From Butyricicoccus faecihominis (GTDB lineage Bacteria; Bacillota; Clostridia; Oscillospirales; Butyricicoccaceae): DNA of 64,000 nt. Location: contig NZ_JANGCE010000001.1 in NCBI RefSeq assembly GCF_024462775.1, forward strand, positions 248,001 through 312,000. The letters are read 5' to 3'. Below are positions 50,033 through 58,950 of this stretch, one piece after another. How positions within the stretch are numbered: the stretch's first letter is position 1; the number at the start of each line of letters is the position of its first letter. The notes under the pieces are model-generated. The model was not told the origin of the DNA, searched no databases, and saw only the letters and a program-made list of their open reading frames with translations. Position numbers and translations under genes: made by a program.

Positions 50033-51766
50033 ATGAAACGATTCCTTTCCATGCTGCTGTCGTGTACGCTGGCGGTCGGCCTGCTGAGCGCTGTGCCGGC
50101 TTCGGCCGTCGATACGGATATCACGCTCCGCGTCGGCCTGTTTTACGAATCTACCGCGCTGCCCGAGGCAAAGCTGGAAAACGTCGATACCGCGGGCTAC
50201 ACCGCCGGTAAGTACGATGGCATGACCTTTGTGCCCGATAAGACCATATCCAATAAAGAGCTGACGGTGAAGATCATTTCCGATGTTTTTACGGTGACCG
50301 ATACGATTTCCGGAGAAACGCTATATACGTCCGCCGCCGGGGCGGACAATCTGGCGATCCGCCCCAACAGCGAGCTGACATGGTGCAAGGGCTACAAATG
50401 GCGCGGCGATTTTGTTTACCGCAAGGCGTCCAATGGAAACGTCGCCGTTATAAACTATGTCGGCTTAGAAGATTATGTGAAGGGCGTGCTGCCCTACGAG
50501 GTCAGTGCGGATTGGCCGATCGAAGCGCTCAAGGCGCAGGCGGTCTGCGCGCGCTCCTTTGCGCTCGGCACACTGGACAAGCATGCTTCCTATGGGTTTG
50601 ACGTTTGTAACACGACCAACTGTCAGGTCTATAAAGGCGCGAACCTTGCCACGGATAATTCCGATAACGCGGTAGACCAGACCAAGGGCGAATATCTGAC
50701 ATACGGCGGCAAGCTTGCCGTGGGCTATTTCTTCTCCTCCGACGGCGGCGCGACAGAGGACGCTAAAAACGTTTGGGGCGGCGACTATCCGTACTTAAAG
50801 GGCAAGATCGATCCTTACGAGGATGTCAAGGGCGCGCAGAACGGCGTGTGGAGCGTAACGCTGACGCCTTCCGAGGTGCAGCAGAAGCTGATCGCCGCGG
50901 GCCATATGATCGGCGAGGTCGCGAGTGTCGCTGTGACCAAACGCACGGCGACCGACAATGTGAACGAAGTGACCGTGACGGATACGACGGGCAAGCAGGT
51001 CACGATCACCAAGGACGCGGTGCGCTCGGTCTTTGGGCTGAACAGCATCCGCTACACGATTACGCCCAATGTGGACGGGCGGCCGATCACGACCCAAACG
51101 CCGAACATCACCCAAACAGCAGACACGCTGCCCAAAACCGAGCCGATCAAGATCAGCGCGACCGATCAAAACATTACGCTGAACGGTAAGGCGGTCGCGC
51201 CGCAGGGCTACAATATCAATGATTACAACTATTTTAAGCTGCGCGATCTGGCCTATCTACTGAACGGCACCTCGGCGCAGTTCAACGTGGTCTGGAACAG
51301 TAAGGATAACCAGATCGAGCTTGCGAGCAAAACCAATTATGAAAAGGTTGGCGGCGAAATGACCCCGGCCGAGGGAACCGTAATAAAAAACTGCACGCCA
51401 TCCGATTCCACGATCCTGCTGGATGGCAAAACGATCGAGCTTGACGGCTACCGCGTCAACGGCAATAACTATTACAAGGTGCGCGACGTGGGCGAAAAGC
51501 TTGGCTTTGGCGTTGATTGGGACAAGCAAAGCCAGACCGTTTTGCTGTCAAGCACGATTCCCGGCGACCCGGAGAGCCCGGACGACGGCGGAACAACCAC
51601 GCCCGAGACCCCCACGGCCAAGGTGGACAGCTACACCTTCAACGGCACCGGCTGGGGCCACAGCGTGGGTATGAGCCAATACGGCGCGCTGGCCATGGCG
51701 AAAAAGGGCTTTGATTACGACGAGATCTTATCGTTCTACTTCACCGATATTGAGATCAAGAAATAA
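50033..51766 (+). CDS. Secreted SpoIID/LytB-domain protein with inserted stalk repeats
   Basis: 577 residues. Signal peptide ([19 protein letters not shown]). SpoIID-type core at about 130-340 ([52 protein letters not shown]). Two copper-amine-oxidase-like stalk repeats follow at about 372-435 and 455-508, each with a [11 protein letters not shown] or [11 protein letters not shown] core. After a Pro/Thr linker the last SpoIID motif appears, [19 protein letters not shown] (about 537-556). SpoIID enzymes are lytic transglycosylases acting on denuded glycans. Possibly a spore or wall enzyme. Confidence 0.88.
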   Translation: MKRFLSMLLSCTLAVGLLSAVPASAVDTDITLRVGLFYESTALPEAKLENVDTAGYTAGKYDGMTFVPDKTISNKELTVKIISDVFTVTDTISGETLYTSAAGADNLAIRPNSELTWCKGYKWRGDFVYRKASNGNVAVINYVGLEDYVKGVLPYEVSADWPIEALKAQAVCARSFALGTLDKHASYGFDVCNTTNCQVYKGANLATDNSDNAVDQTKGEYLTYGGKLAVGYFFSSDGGATEDAKNVWGGDYPYLKGKIDPYEDVKGAQNGVWSVTLTPSEVQQKLIAAGHMIGEVASVAVTKRTATDNVNEVTVTDTTGKQVTITKDAVRSVFGLNSIRYTITPNVDGRPITTQTPNITQTADTLPKTEPIKISATDQNITLNGKAVAPQGYNINDYNYFKLRDLAYLLNGTSAQFNVVWNSKDNQIELASKTNYEKVGGEMTPAEGTVIKNCTPSDSTILLDGKTIELDGYRVNGNNYYKVRDVGEKLGFGVDWDKQSQTVLLSSTIPGDPESPDDGGTTTPETPTAKVDSYTFNGTGWGHSVGMSQYGALAMAKKGFDYDEILSFYFTDIEIKK

Positions 51767-51773
51767 GGAGGAC

Positions 51774-51805
51774 GGGGCGCTCCGTGCGGGCGCCCCTGCT
51801 TTTTG
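51774..51805 (+). terminator. Hairpin between the SpoIID-type gene and queA
   Basis: GGGGCGC (51774-51780) and GCGCCCC (51790-51796), then TGCTTTTTGAG. It lies between an AAGGAGG (51765-51771) and the queA ATG, so it may be an attenuator or affect translation. Confidence 0.5.
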
Positions 51806-51807
51806 AG

Positions 51808-52836
51808 ATGAAAAAAAGTGATTTTTATTACGACCTGCCCGAGCGCCTGATCGCGCAGCATCCGCTGGCTGAACGGGACTCCTCGCGCCTGTTGGTGCTA
51901 GACCGGCGGGACGGCTCGGTGCAGCACCGGCATTTTAGGGAGCTTTTGGAATATGTGCGGCCGGGCGATTGCATGGTCTTTAACAATTCCCGCGTCATTC
52001 CGGCGCGGTTGATGGGGCACGCGGTCGGCCATACAACACCGATCGAGGTCCTGCTTTTGAATGACCGGGGAGAAGGCCTTTGGGAATGCCTGACGCGCCC
52101 GGGCAGAAAAACGCGCGAGGGCGTCGAACTCACCTTTGGCGACGGCCTGCTCACCGCGACGGTGGAGAGCATCAATCCCAAAGACGGCAACCGCATGATC
52201 CGCTTTCACTACGAGGGCATTTTTCTGGAACTGCTAGATAAGCTTGGAACCATGCCGCTGCCGCCCTATATCCGTGAAAAGCTGGACGACCCCGAGCGCT
52301 ACCAGACGGTCTACTCCAAGACGCCCGGCTCGGCCGCCGCGCCGACGGCGGGCCTGCATTTCACCGAAGAACTGCTTCAACTGCTGCGCGACAAGGGGGT
52401 AAAGCTCGCCTTTGTAACGCTGCACGTCGGTCTTGGCACGTTCCGCCCGGTCAAGGAAGAAGAGATCACCGACCATGTGATGCATTCCGAATTCTATATT
52501 ATGGATGAGGACACCGCCCGTCTGATTAATGAAACAAGGGACGCGGGTGGAAGCGTTTGGGCGGTCGGCACCACGGCCTGCCGCACGATGGAGACCATCG
52601 CGGACGAGACCGGCCATGTGCGGGCTCAATCAGGTTGGACAGATATTTTTATCTATCCCGGCTACCGGTTTAAATCCATCGATCATTTGGTCACCAACTT
52701 CCATCTGCCCGAAAGCACGCTGATGATGCTGATCTCGGCCTTCGCGTCCCGCGAGATGGTGATGGAGGCTTACCGTCAGGCGGTCGAGGCCGAATACCGC
52801 TTTTTCTCGTTCGGCGATTCCATGCTGATATTATAA
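51808..52836 (+). CDS. queA: S-adenosylmethionine:tRNA ribosyltransferase-isomerase
   Basis: 342 residues from the ATG at 51808, the family start ([19 protein letters not shown]); a GTG at 51784 would add eight residues. Signatures include [35 protein letters not shown] and [18 protein letters not shown]. It adds the ribosyl-derived ring of epoxyqueuosine to tRNA. The other queuosine gene in view is tgt at the window end. Confidence 0.95.
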   Translation: MKKSDFYYDLPERLIAQHPLAERDSSRLLVLDRRDGSVQHRHFRELLEYVRPGDCMVFNNSRVIPARLMGHAVGHTTPIEVLLLNDRGEGLWECLTRPGRKTREGVELTFGDGLLTATVESINPKDGNRMIRFHYEGIFLELLDKLGTMPLPPYIREKLDDPERYQTVYSKTPGSAAAPTAGLHFTEELLQLLRDKGVKLAFVTLHVGLGTFRPVKEEEITDHVMHSEFYIMDEDTARLINETRDAGGSVWAVGTTACRTMETIADETGHVRAQSGWTDIFIYPGYRFKSIDHLVTNFHLPESTLMMLISAFASREMVMEAYRQAVEAEYRFFSFGDSMLIL

Positions 52837-52949
52837 ACCCCATAGGTGTGTGATTCGGCGTAATATGCGAAGATCGGCGATTATCTGGTGTGAGGATGAC
52901 AAAGAGCGTCCACACGTATATCAAGAGCTAACAACAGGAGAGAAAAATA

Positions 52950-53144
52950 ATGAGCGGACAAAACAGGTCTGATGTGAAGGTCGGAGCGGCAGTCAAGGTT
53001 ATCCTGAAAGCAGACCAACGTACCGGCAAGTTGACAGAAGGTATTGTGGCGCGGATACTGACAAAGAGTAGCTGCCATCCTCACGGCATTAAAGTGATGC
53101 TTGCGGATGGGCAAGTCGGCCGGGTACAGGAAATCGTCGGATAG
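52950..53144 (+). CDS. ywbE: YwbE-family small protein
   Basis: 64 residues. The pattern VKVGAAVKVILKADQRTGKL, then GIVARILTKS and PHGIKVMLADGQVGRVQEI, matches YwbE/DUF2196, a KOW-like small barrel of unknown function. AGGAGAG precedes the ATG. Confidence 0.9.
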   Translation: MSGQNRSDVKVGAAVKVILKADQRTGKLTEGIVARILTKSSCHPHGIKVMLADGQVGRVQEIVG

Positions 53145-53310
53145 ATGTTGGCAAATGTGATATGAAGGAACCTTTAATAGCAAAGACAAATGACATGATT
53201 GTAGCTAGAATATGGAAACAATGAACGTTGAATAAGGTGAAATATTCAGTCAAATTATTGCATTATCAATACAATCAAGCAGATAATTTTGAGGATAGGG
53301 TTACTGTCAT

Positions 53311-56061
53311 ATGAATTTGAAAGAAATCATGGTGCTTGTAGATGGACAAGATAAAACACATGAAGTCCGCGTAATTCAACATGATGCAAAAAGCAATAAA
53401 ATGCTAATCAGTTATTTCAAAGGGGAAAAAGTATATCCTTATTCTTGCAGCCGTGTTCAAAAACTTGAGAATCCCAAGGTTATTGAATTAAACGAATGCG
53501 TTGCTTTTGTCGACGGTATGCCGGTTTTTGAACCGCAGGCTATCCTTGACTTTGGGGCGCGGATTCGGATAATTGGATACCGCGGCATAGCGGAAACCGT
53601 ACTTCCGAGCGCGTTTTGTTTAGTAGAAAACAGTGCTTGCAATAACGATGCAGCGAGTATTTTAAACTACTTGAAAGATATCTCTCAGTACACGTCAAAA
53701 GCGAAAGAAGAAAACGCATTTCTAAAGCGTGAAATGGATAAGCTTACTTTCGTTCATCCTGAAAGCGTTTTAAGCTGTTATTTGAATCGGTTGCCGATTC
53801 AGGAAAGAACTCCTGAAATGGACGGCGTTATATTCCCGTTTCGGTTTAATTTGAGTCAAAAGAAGGCCTTGGAGAATGCCCTCGCACATTCCGTTTCTGT
53901 AATCGAAGGACCTCCCGGCACAGGCAAAACGCAGACAATTTTGAATATTATTGCTAACCTCATAGCTGTTCAGAAAAAAAGTGTCGGTGTCGTATCAAAT
54001 AACAATGAAGCGGTCAAAAACGTCATTGAAAAGCTTTCAAAAGGTGGATACGGGTTCTTGACCGCTATGCTTGGAAAGAGCGAGAATCAGGACGCTTTTT
54101 TTGCAGATATGCCTGCTTCACAGGTAAAAGAATGGGATTGCGAAGAAGAGAAGAAAGCATTGATGGAGCAGCTTGCATCTATGAATGTGAAATTAGATCA
54201 TTTACTGCAAGCAGACCGAAAGAGAGCCCAGCTCAAGCAGGAGTTATTGGGCTGGAGACTTGAACAGGAACACTTTGAGATTTACTATGATCGGCAGGCT
54301 GTTGAGGAAATCGCAAAACTACCGCTTCTAAAGGCAAATCCAGATCAGATAATTTCATTTCTGGCGGAAACGACTCTGGCGCAAGAGCGTCAGCAATCAG
54401 ATAAAATATTCTATAAGTTAAAGCTGCTGATTAAGTATGGTATTTGGAATCAAAAAGTGTTGCGGCAGCATGAGACGTCAGTTTTGCTAGGATTGCAGAA
54501 AGCGTTTTATAAAAAGCAAATAAGTAAATTGGAAAAAGAAATTATCGATTATAATCATCAGCTGGAAGGAGCCTGCTTTGAAGATTTGCTAAAGGATCAT
54601 CAGCAGCTTTCAGAGAAATTCTTTCGCAAATGCCTCAATGAGAGTCATGGAAAGATGGCGGCGCCCAACTTTTCGAAAAAGAATTTTAAATTTCGCTTTC
54701 AGGAATTTATTAAAACTTTCCCCATCATTCTTAGCACGACACATGCTCTGCGGTTATCGATTCCGCAAAACTACCTTTTAGATTATGTGATTATAGATGA
54801 AGCATCTCAAGTCGATTTAATTACAGGTGTATTGGCCCTTTCCTGTTGCCGGAATGTCATCATTGTAGGCGATACAAAGCAACTACCCCAAATTACCAAT
54901 GATAAAATCAAAACCAAGCTAAAAACGGAGGCCGCTACTCCTATTTATGATTATTTCGCCCACAGTATCCTGTCCTCAGCCATAAACCTATATGGAGATC
55001 AACTGCCGCGTGAAATATTACGGGAGCATTATCGCTGTCATCCTCGAATTATTGAATTTTGCAATCAGAAATATTATGATGGTGAACTGATACCGTTCAC
55101 AGAGACAAGTTTGTCGGAGCATCCTCTGGTGCTCTATCGAACGGTAGAGGGCAATCATATGCGTCAGGTGACGCAGGGAAACCAAAAGGGTATATATAAT
55201 CAGAGAGAACTTGATGTTATTATTCAGGAGGTTTTGACTGCGCCAGAGTTTGCAATGGATCAGGGATCTATCGGAATTGTAACCCCGTATCGAAAGCAGG
55301 CGGATGAAGCTGGGAGAATAATTTCAGGTGGTGTTCAAAGCGATACTGTACATAAATATCAAGGGCGTGAAAAAGATACCATGATAATGTCCACGGTTCT
55401 GTCCGGAACCAGAGGCGAATATAGTTTAAATTTTGTGGATGACCCTCAAATGATCAATGTTGCTGTTTCTAGGGCCATTCGTCAGTTTATTCTGGTGACA
55501 GATCATGACTTGTTTTATAAAAAAGGAAAGGACATTGGTGACCTGATCCGGTATATACAATACAGCACATTGGATGAAAACGTGATTGAAAGTCAGGTTG
55601 TTTCTATTTTTGATCTACTGTATCAGAAGTACTCAAGTAAGCTGCTTCGGCTCAAAGCCAAAATGAAGTCTAGCGCGCCATACCAATCGGAAGAGGCTCT
55701 CCGCGTGCTGTTAGAGGATATCCTCAGCAAAGAAGAATTTCATCGGTTCAGTTATACGCAGCAGGTTCTGCTGCGAAATTTGCTCCATGATACAGGATTA
55801 TTAACGCCAGATGAATTGAGATATGTCAATAACAGAGCATCACTGGACTTTGTTGTGTTTTATAAGCAAGATAAAACTTGTGTTCTCGTCATTGAAGTGG
55901 ATGGCTTTGCGTTCCATGAAAATAAACCGGATCAGTTCATAAGAGATGAGCTGAAGGACAATATTTTAAAAAAATACGGAATTCGGGTTTTGCGGCTGCC
56001 GACGAATGGTAGCGGGGAAGATGAAAAAATTCGCAATGCGTTGAGAGATTGTATCGCCTGA
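53311..56061 (+). CDS. SF1 (Upf1-like) helicase fused to a PD-(D/E)XK-type nuclease
   Basis: 916 residues. Walker A EGPPGTGKTQT at 199-209; motif II DYVIIDEASQVDL near 490; motif III VGDTKQLPQI; then HYRCHPRIIEFCN, VHKYQGREKDTMIMS and NVAVSRAIRQFILVTD. A long insert with coiled-coil character lies at 270-450. The C-terminal 75 residues have D-x...EVDGF and RDELKDNILKKYGIRVLRL, the DUF559/DUF2726-type nuclease pattern. The gene is much richer in A/T than its neighbours and stands alone, suggesting transfer. A defence or DNA-repair role is likely but unproven. Confidence 0.85.
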   Translation: MNLKEIMVLVDGQDKTHEVRVIQHDAKSNKMLISYFKGEKVYPYSCSRVQKLENPKVIELNECVAFVDGMPVFEPQAILDFGARIRIIGYRGIAETVLPSAFCLVENSACNNDAASILNYLKDISQYTSKAKEENAFLKREMDKLTFVHPESVLSCYLNRLPIQERTPEMDGVIFPFRFNLSQKKALENALAHSVSVIEGPPGTGKTQTILNIIANLIAVQKKSVGVVSNNNEAVKNVIEKLSKGGYGFLTAMLGKSENQDAFFADMPASQVKEWDCEEEKKALMEQLASMNVKLDHLLQADRKRAQLKQELLGWRLEQEHFEIYYDRQAVEEIAKLPLLKANPDQIISFLAETTLAQERQQSDKIFYKLKLLIKYGIWNQKVLRQHETSVLLGLQKAFYKKQISKLEKEIIDYNHQLEGACFEDLLKDHQQLSEKFFRKCLNESHGKMAAPNFSKKNFKFRFQEFIKTFPIILSTTHALRLSIPQNYLLDYVIIDEASQVDLITGVLALSCCRNVIIVGDTKQLPQITNDKIKTKLKTEAATPIYDYFAHSILSSAINLYGDQLPREILREHYRCHPRIIEFCNQKYYDGELIPFTETSLSEHPLVLYRTVEGNHMRQVTQGNQKGIYNQRELDVIIQEVLTAPEFAMDQGSIGIVTPYRKQADEAGRIISGGVQSDTVHKYQGREKDTMIMSTVLSGTRGEYSLNFVDDPQMINVAVSRAIRQFILVTDHDLFYKKGKDIGDLIRYIQYSTLDENVIESQVVSIFDLLYQKYSSKLLRLKAKMKSSAPYQSEEALRVLLEDILSKEEFHRFSYTQQVLLRNLLHDTGLLTPDELRYVNNRASLDFVVFYKQDKTCVLVIEVDGFAFHENKPDQFIRDELKDNILKKYGIRVLRLPTNGSGEDEKIRNALRDCIA

Positions 56062-56189
56062 TAGTAGCAGATAATCATTGATTGGAGAATGTATCAAAAG
56101 AGAACATCGGAAAACAGGGAAGAAGTTTGTGTTTGAGATAAGGCAGATAGCCATGCTTTTGTACTAAAGACACTGGGAAGATGCTTAAA

Positions 56190-56235
56190 AAAGAAAGAAA
56201 CGCCCGTGCAGCAAGGGGGTGTTTCTTTCTTTTTG
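56190..56235. terminator. Terminator after the helicase-nuclease gene
   Basis: AAAGAAAGAAACGCCC and its near-complement GGGGTGTTTCTTTCTTT with one G-U pair, then TTTTTGTG. Confidence 0.7.
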
Positions 56236-56278
56236 TGCATAATCCACGGAAAAGCGACAAAAACATGGAGGCGTTCGG

Positions 56279-56307
56279 TTGATTATTTCGTGTGGGGATG
56301 ATAATAT
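56279..56307 (+). promoter_or_regulatory. Promoter of the Hpt / REC-HD-GYP-GGDEF operon
   Basis: TTGATT (56279-56284), 17-base spacer, TAATAT (56302-56307), about 113 bases before the Hpt start. Confidence 0.55.
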
Positions 56308-56419
56308 AAGGTAATAACGAGCTTTGCTGCCGTTCTAGAGATCGGCAGGCGCAAAAAGCTCTGTACACGGCTGGCCGTGGTGTGTCTTGGCGGGTTGTGT
56401 GCGGAAAGGAGCGATCGTC

Positions 56420-56773
56420 ATGGAGTTATTTACCGTATTACAACAGGCCGGCGTGGATGTGGAAACCACGCTGCACCGTTTTGTCGGAAACGCCGCGCTG
56501 CTGAATCGATTTGTGAAAAAGTTTGCGCAGGATCCCACTTATCAGCAGTTGCGCGACGCCGTTGCCGCCGGGGATGTCGAGCGGATTGAAACAAGCGCCC
56601 ATACGCTAAAAGGGACGGCGGCAAATTTGGGTTTCCAAAAGCTGAGCGACAATAGCGCCGCGTTGGTGTCAGCTATACGTGAACAGAAGGACGCGGAACA
56701 GGTCCGCCGGCTTTTTCAGGCGGTGCAAGAGGAATATCAAAAGCTTTTGAGCCTGATCGACCTGATCGACTAA
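56420..56773 (+). CDS. Stand-alone Hpt phosphotransfer protein
   Basis: 117 residues from the ATG at 56420 with AAAGGAG upstream. The phospho-histidine motif is AHTLKGTAANLGFQKLS within a four-helix bundle. It should relay phosphate to a receiver domain; the next gene, ten bases downstream, begins with one. The unpaired hybrid kinase at 22258-24705 is a possible donor (speculative). Confidence 0.9.
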   Translation: MELFTVLQQAGVDVETTLHRFVGNAALLNRFVKKFAQDPTYQQLRDAVAAGDVERIETSAHTLKGTAANLGFQKLSDNSAALVSAIREQKDAEQVRRLFQAVQEEYQKLLSLIDLID

Positions 56774-56782
56774 GGAGAGAAG

Positions 56783-58906
56783 ATGAGCGTTTTGGCTAAA
56801 CAGAAGACGATACTGATTGTTGACGACGTCGAGCTTAACCGAGCCATCCTCTGCGAGCTATTCCAGCACACCTATGCCATTTTGGAGGCGGAGAACGGAG
56901 AAGAAGCGCTGCGCGTCATCAAGCAGCATCAGGAGGAGCTTTCGATCGTGCTGCTCGACGTCGTCATGCCGGTGATGGACGGAATCGAGGTGTTGCGCCG
57001 CTTGCAGGGCAACGCCGCGCTGGAGCGTATCCCCGTCATCCTGATCACGGCGGAAAGCAGCGAGAGCACCGCGCTGAAGGGCTACAACCTAGGCGTGGCC
57101 GATATTGTCAACAAGCCGTTCAATCCGGAGATCGTCAGCCGCCGCGTTGAAAACGTCATGGAGCTGTACGAACATAAGCGACATTTGGAAAGCAAGCTGC
57201 AGGAGCAGTACGCCGCGCTGGAGGAACAGGCGAAGAAGCTGGCGCGCACCAGCGCGTTCGTGATCGATACGCTGTCCACCGTGGTCGAGTTCCGAAACGG
57301 CGAATCCGGCTCTCATATCCGCCGCATCCGGCAGATCACGCGCGTGCTGCTGGAAGCGCTGTCCGCGCAGTATGAGGAATACCGCTTTACCGACGCGCAA
57401 ATCAGCCTGATCACCGACGCTTCGGCCCTGCATGATATCGGTAAGATTGCCATTCCTGACTCGGTGCTTTTAAAGCCCGGCAAGCTGACCGAAAAAGAGT
57501 TCGAGGTGATGAAGTCTCACACCATCAAGGGCTGTGAAATTTTGCAGCGACTCGATCTCGGCCATCTGCAAAACGATGAGTTTTACCAGTACTGTTACGA
57601 GATCTGCCGCCACCACCATGAACGGTGGGACGGTCGCGGTTATCCCGACGGGCTGCAGGGGAGCGAGATCACGATCTGGGCGCAGGTCGTATCATTGGCC
57701 GATGTGTATGAGGCGCTGACCAACGAGCGCGTCTATAAGCCGCCGTACACACACAGCAGCGCGGTATCCATGATCCTGAACGGCGAATGCGGCTCGTTCA
57801 ACCCGCAGCTGCTCGACTGTTTTTTGCAGGCGTCCGACAAACTGCGTGAAATCACCGTTGTGCCGGCCCGTTCGGCTGGCGACGGCTCGGTGTCGCTCGA
57901 ATCCGAGCTGGTATCCCAGCAGCCGCCCACGCCTTCGGGCCCGGCCACACTGACCGAACGCACCCTGCGCCTTTTGGAATTGGAGCGTGAAAAGTATCAC
58001 GTGCTGGCCGAGCTTTCGGGCGAGATCACCTTTGACTACGACGTCAGCACCGACGTGCTGCAATTTTCAGAAAAGTTTGTTTCTGTTTTTAACGAAAGCT
58101 TCCGTATGATGCACGCGCGCGAAACGCTGTGCAACTCCACCATGATCTACGAAGCGGATAAAAAGATCATTGAGGAAAAGCTGGCCCAGCTGACGCCCGC
58201 CGACAACGTGCGGAAATTTGAGCTGCGGATCAAGACCAACACCGGGGAATACGAATGGTTTGAAATTTGGATTAACGGCATCTATATGGCGGATGAAAGC
58301 GATTCGTGCTCCAACCTGATCGGCAAGCTGACCAATGTAAACGAAACCAAGCTGGAAAACGCGCGGCTGCGGCGGCGGGCGGAGACCGATCCGCTAACCG
58401 GCCTTTATAACCGCTCGGCGGTCAAACGCATGGCCGAGGGCGAGGTCGGCGCGGTGTTTTTTATCGATGTGGACAATTTCAAAGGCATCAACGACCGCTT
58501 CGGCCATGCCAACGGAGACCGCGTTCTGCAGCAGATCGGCAGCGGACTTAAAGCGATGTTCCGGCATGACGATCTGGTCGGTCGGATCGGCGGGGATGAG
58601 TTCGCGGTGTTCCTGCACGGCCAAAACGATCGGAGCCTGCTGGAACGCAAGGCGCAGGATATTTGCCGGATGTTTCAGGAGGTCCGCATTCCGGAAGTGC
58701 GCGCGGCTTCGGTCTCGGGCAGCGTAGGCATCGCGCTCTGTCCGGAGGACGGCGCGGATTACGACGCTGCGATCGACTGCGCGGATCAGGCTCTTTACAG
58801 CGCGAAAAACGCGGGCAAAAACCGCTACGCTTTTTATGACCGCAACGCGAAAACGGCGGGCTTTCGCACCGTTCTTTCCGAGCCGGACAGCGATAAGCGC
58901 GAATAA
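56783..58906 (+). CDS. REC / HD-GYP / PAS-like / GGDEF cyclic-di-GMP protein
   Basis: 707 residues. Receiver domain (about 9-125) with LIVDDVELNRA and phospho-acceptor in VLLDVVMPVMDG. HD-GYP domain (about 165-350) with LHDIGKIAIPD and HHHERWDGRGYPDGL, which hydrolyses cyclic-di-GMP. A PAS-like middle (about 400-520). A GGDEF domain (about 530-690) with intact GRIGGDEFAVF, which makes cyclic-di-GMP. Having both makes it bifunctional or regulatory. It is coupled to an Hpt gene. Confidence 0.92.
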   Translation: MSVLAKQKTILIVDDVELNRAILCELFQHTYAILEAENGEEALRVIKQHQEELSIVLLDVVMPVMDGIEVLRRLQGNAALERIPVILITAESSESTALKGYNLGVADIVNKPFNPEIVSRRVENVMELYEHKRHLESKLQEQYAALEEQAKKLARTSAFVIDTLSTVVEFRNGESGSHIRRIRQITRVLLEALSAQYEEYRFTDAQISLITDASALHDIGKIAIPDSVLLKPGKLTEKEFEVMKSHTIKGCEILQRLDLGHLQNDEFYQYCYEICRHHHERWDGRGYPDGLQGSEITIWAQVVSLADVYEALTNERVYKPPYTHSSAVSMILNGECGSFNPQLLDCFLQASDKLREITVVPARSAGDGSVSLESELVSQQPPTPSGPATLTERTLRLLELEREKYHVLAELSGEITFDYDVSTDVLQFSEKFVSVFNESFRMMHARETLCNSTMIYEADKKIIEEKLAQLTPADNVRKFELRIKTNTGEYEWFEIWINGIYMADESDSCSNLIGKLTNVNETKLENARLRRRAETDPLTGLYNRSAVKRMAEGEVGAVFFIDVDNFKGINDRFGHANGDRVLQQIGSGLKAMFRHDDLVGRIGGDEFAVFLHGQNDRSLLERKAQDICRMFQEVRIPEVRAASVSGSVGIALCPEDGADYDAAIDCADQALYSAKNAGKNRYAFYDRNAKTAGFRTVLSEPDSDKRE

Positions 58907-58950
58907 GGCGGCGGCAAACGGAACACGATAACGGAAAAGAGGTGTGAGGC

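Larger units (their letters stand above)
56062..56419. other. Intergenic stretch with terminator and promoter
   Basis: No gene seen. It holds the helicase terminator, the promoter for the Hpt gene, and a leader hairpin in which GAGCTTTGCTGCCG (near 56319) can pair with CGGCAGGCGCAAAAAGCTC (near 56343). Confidence 0.5.
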
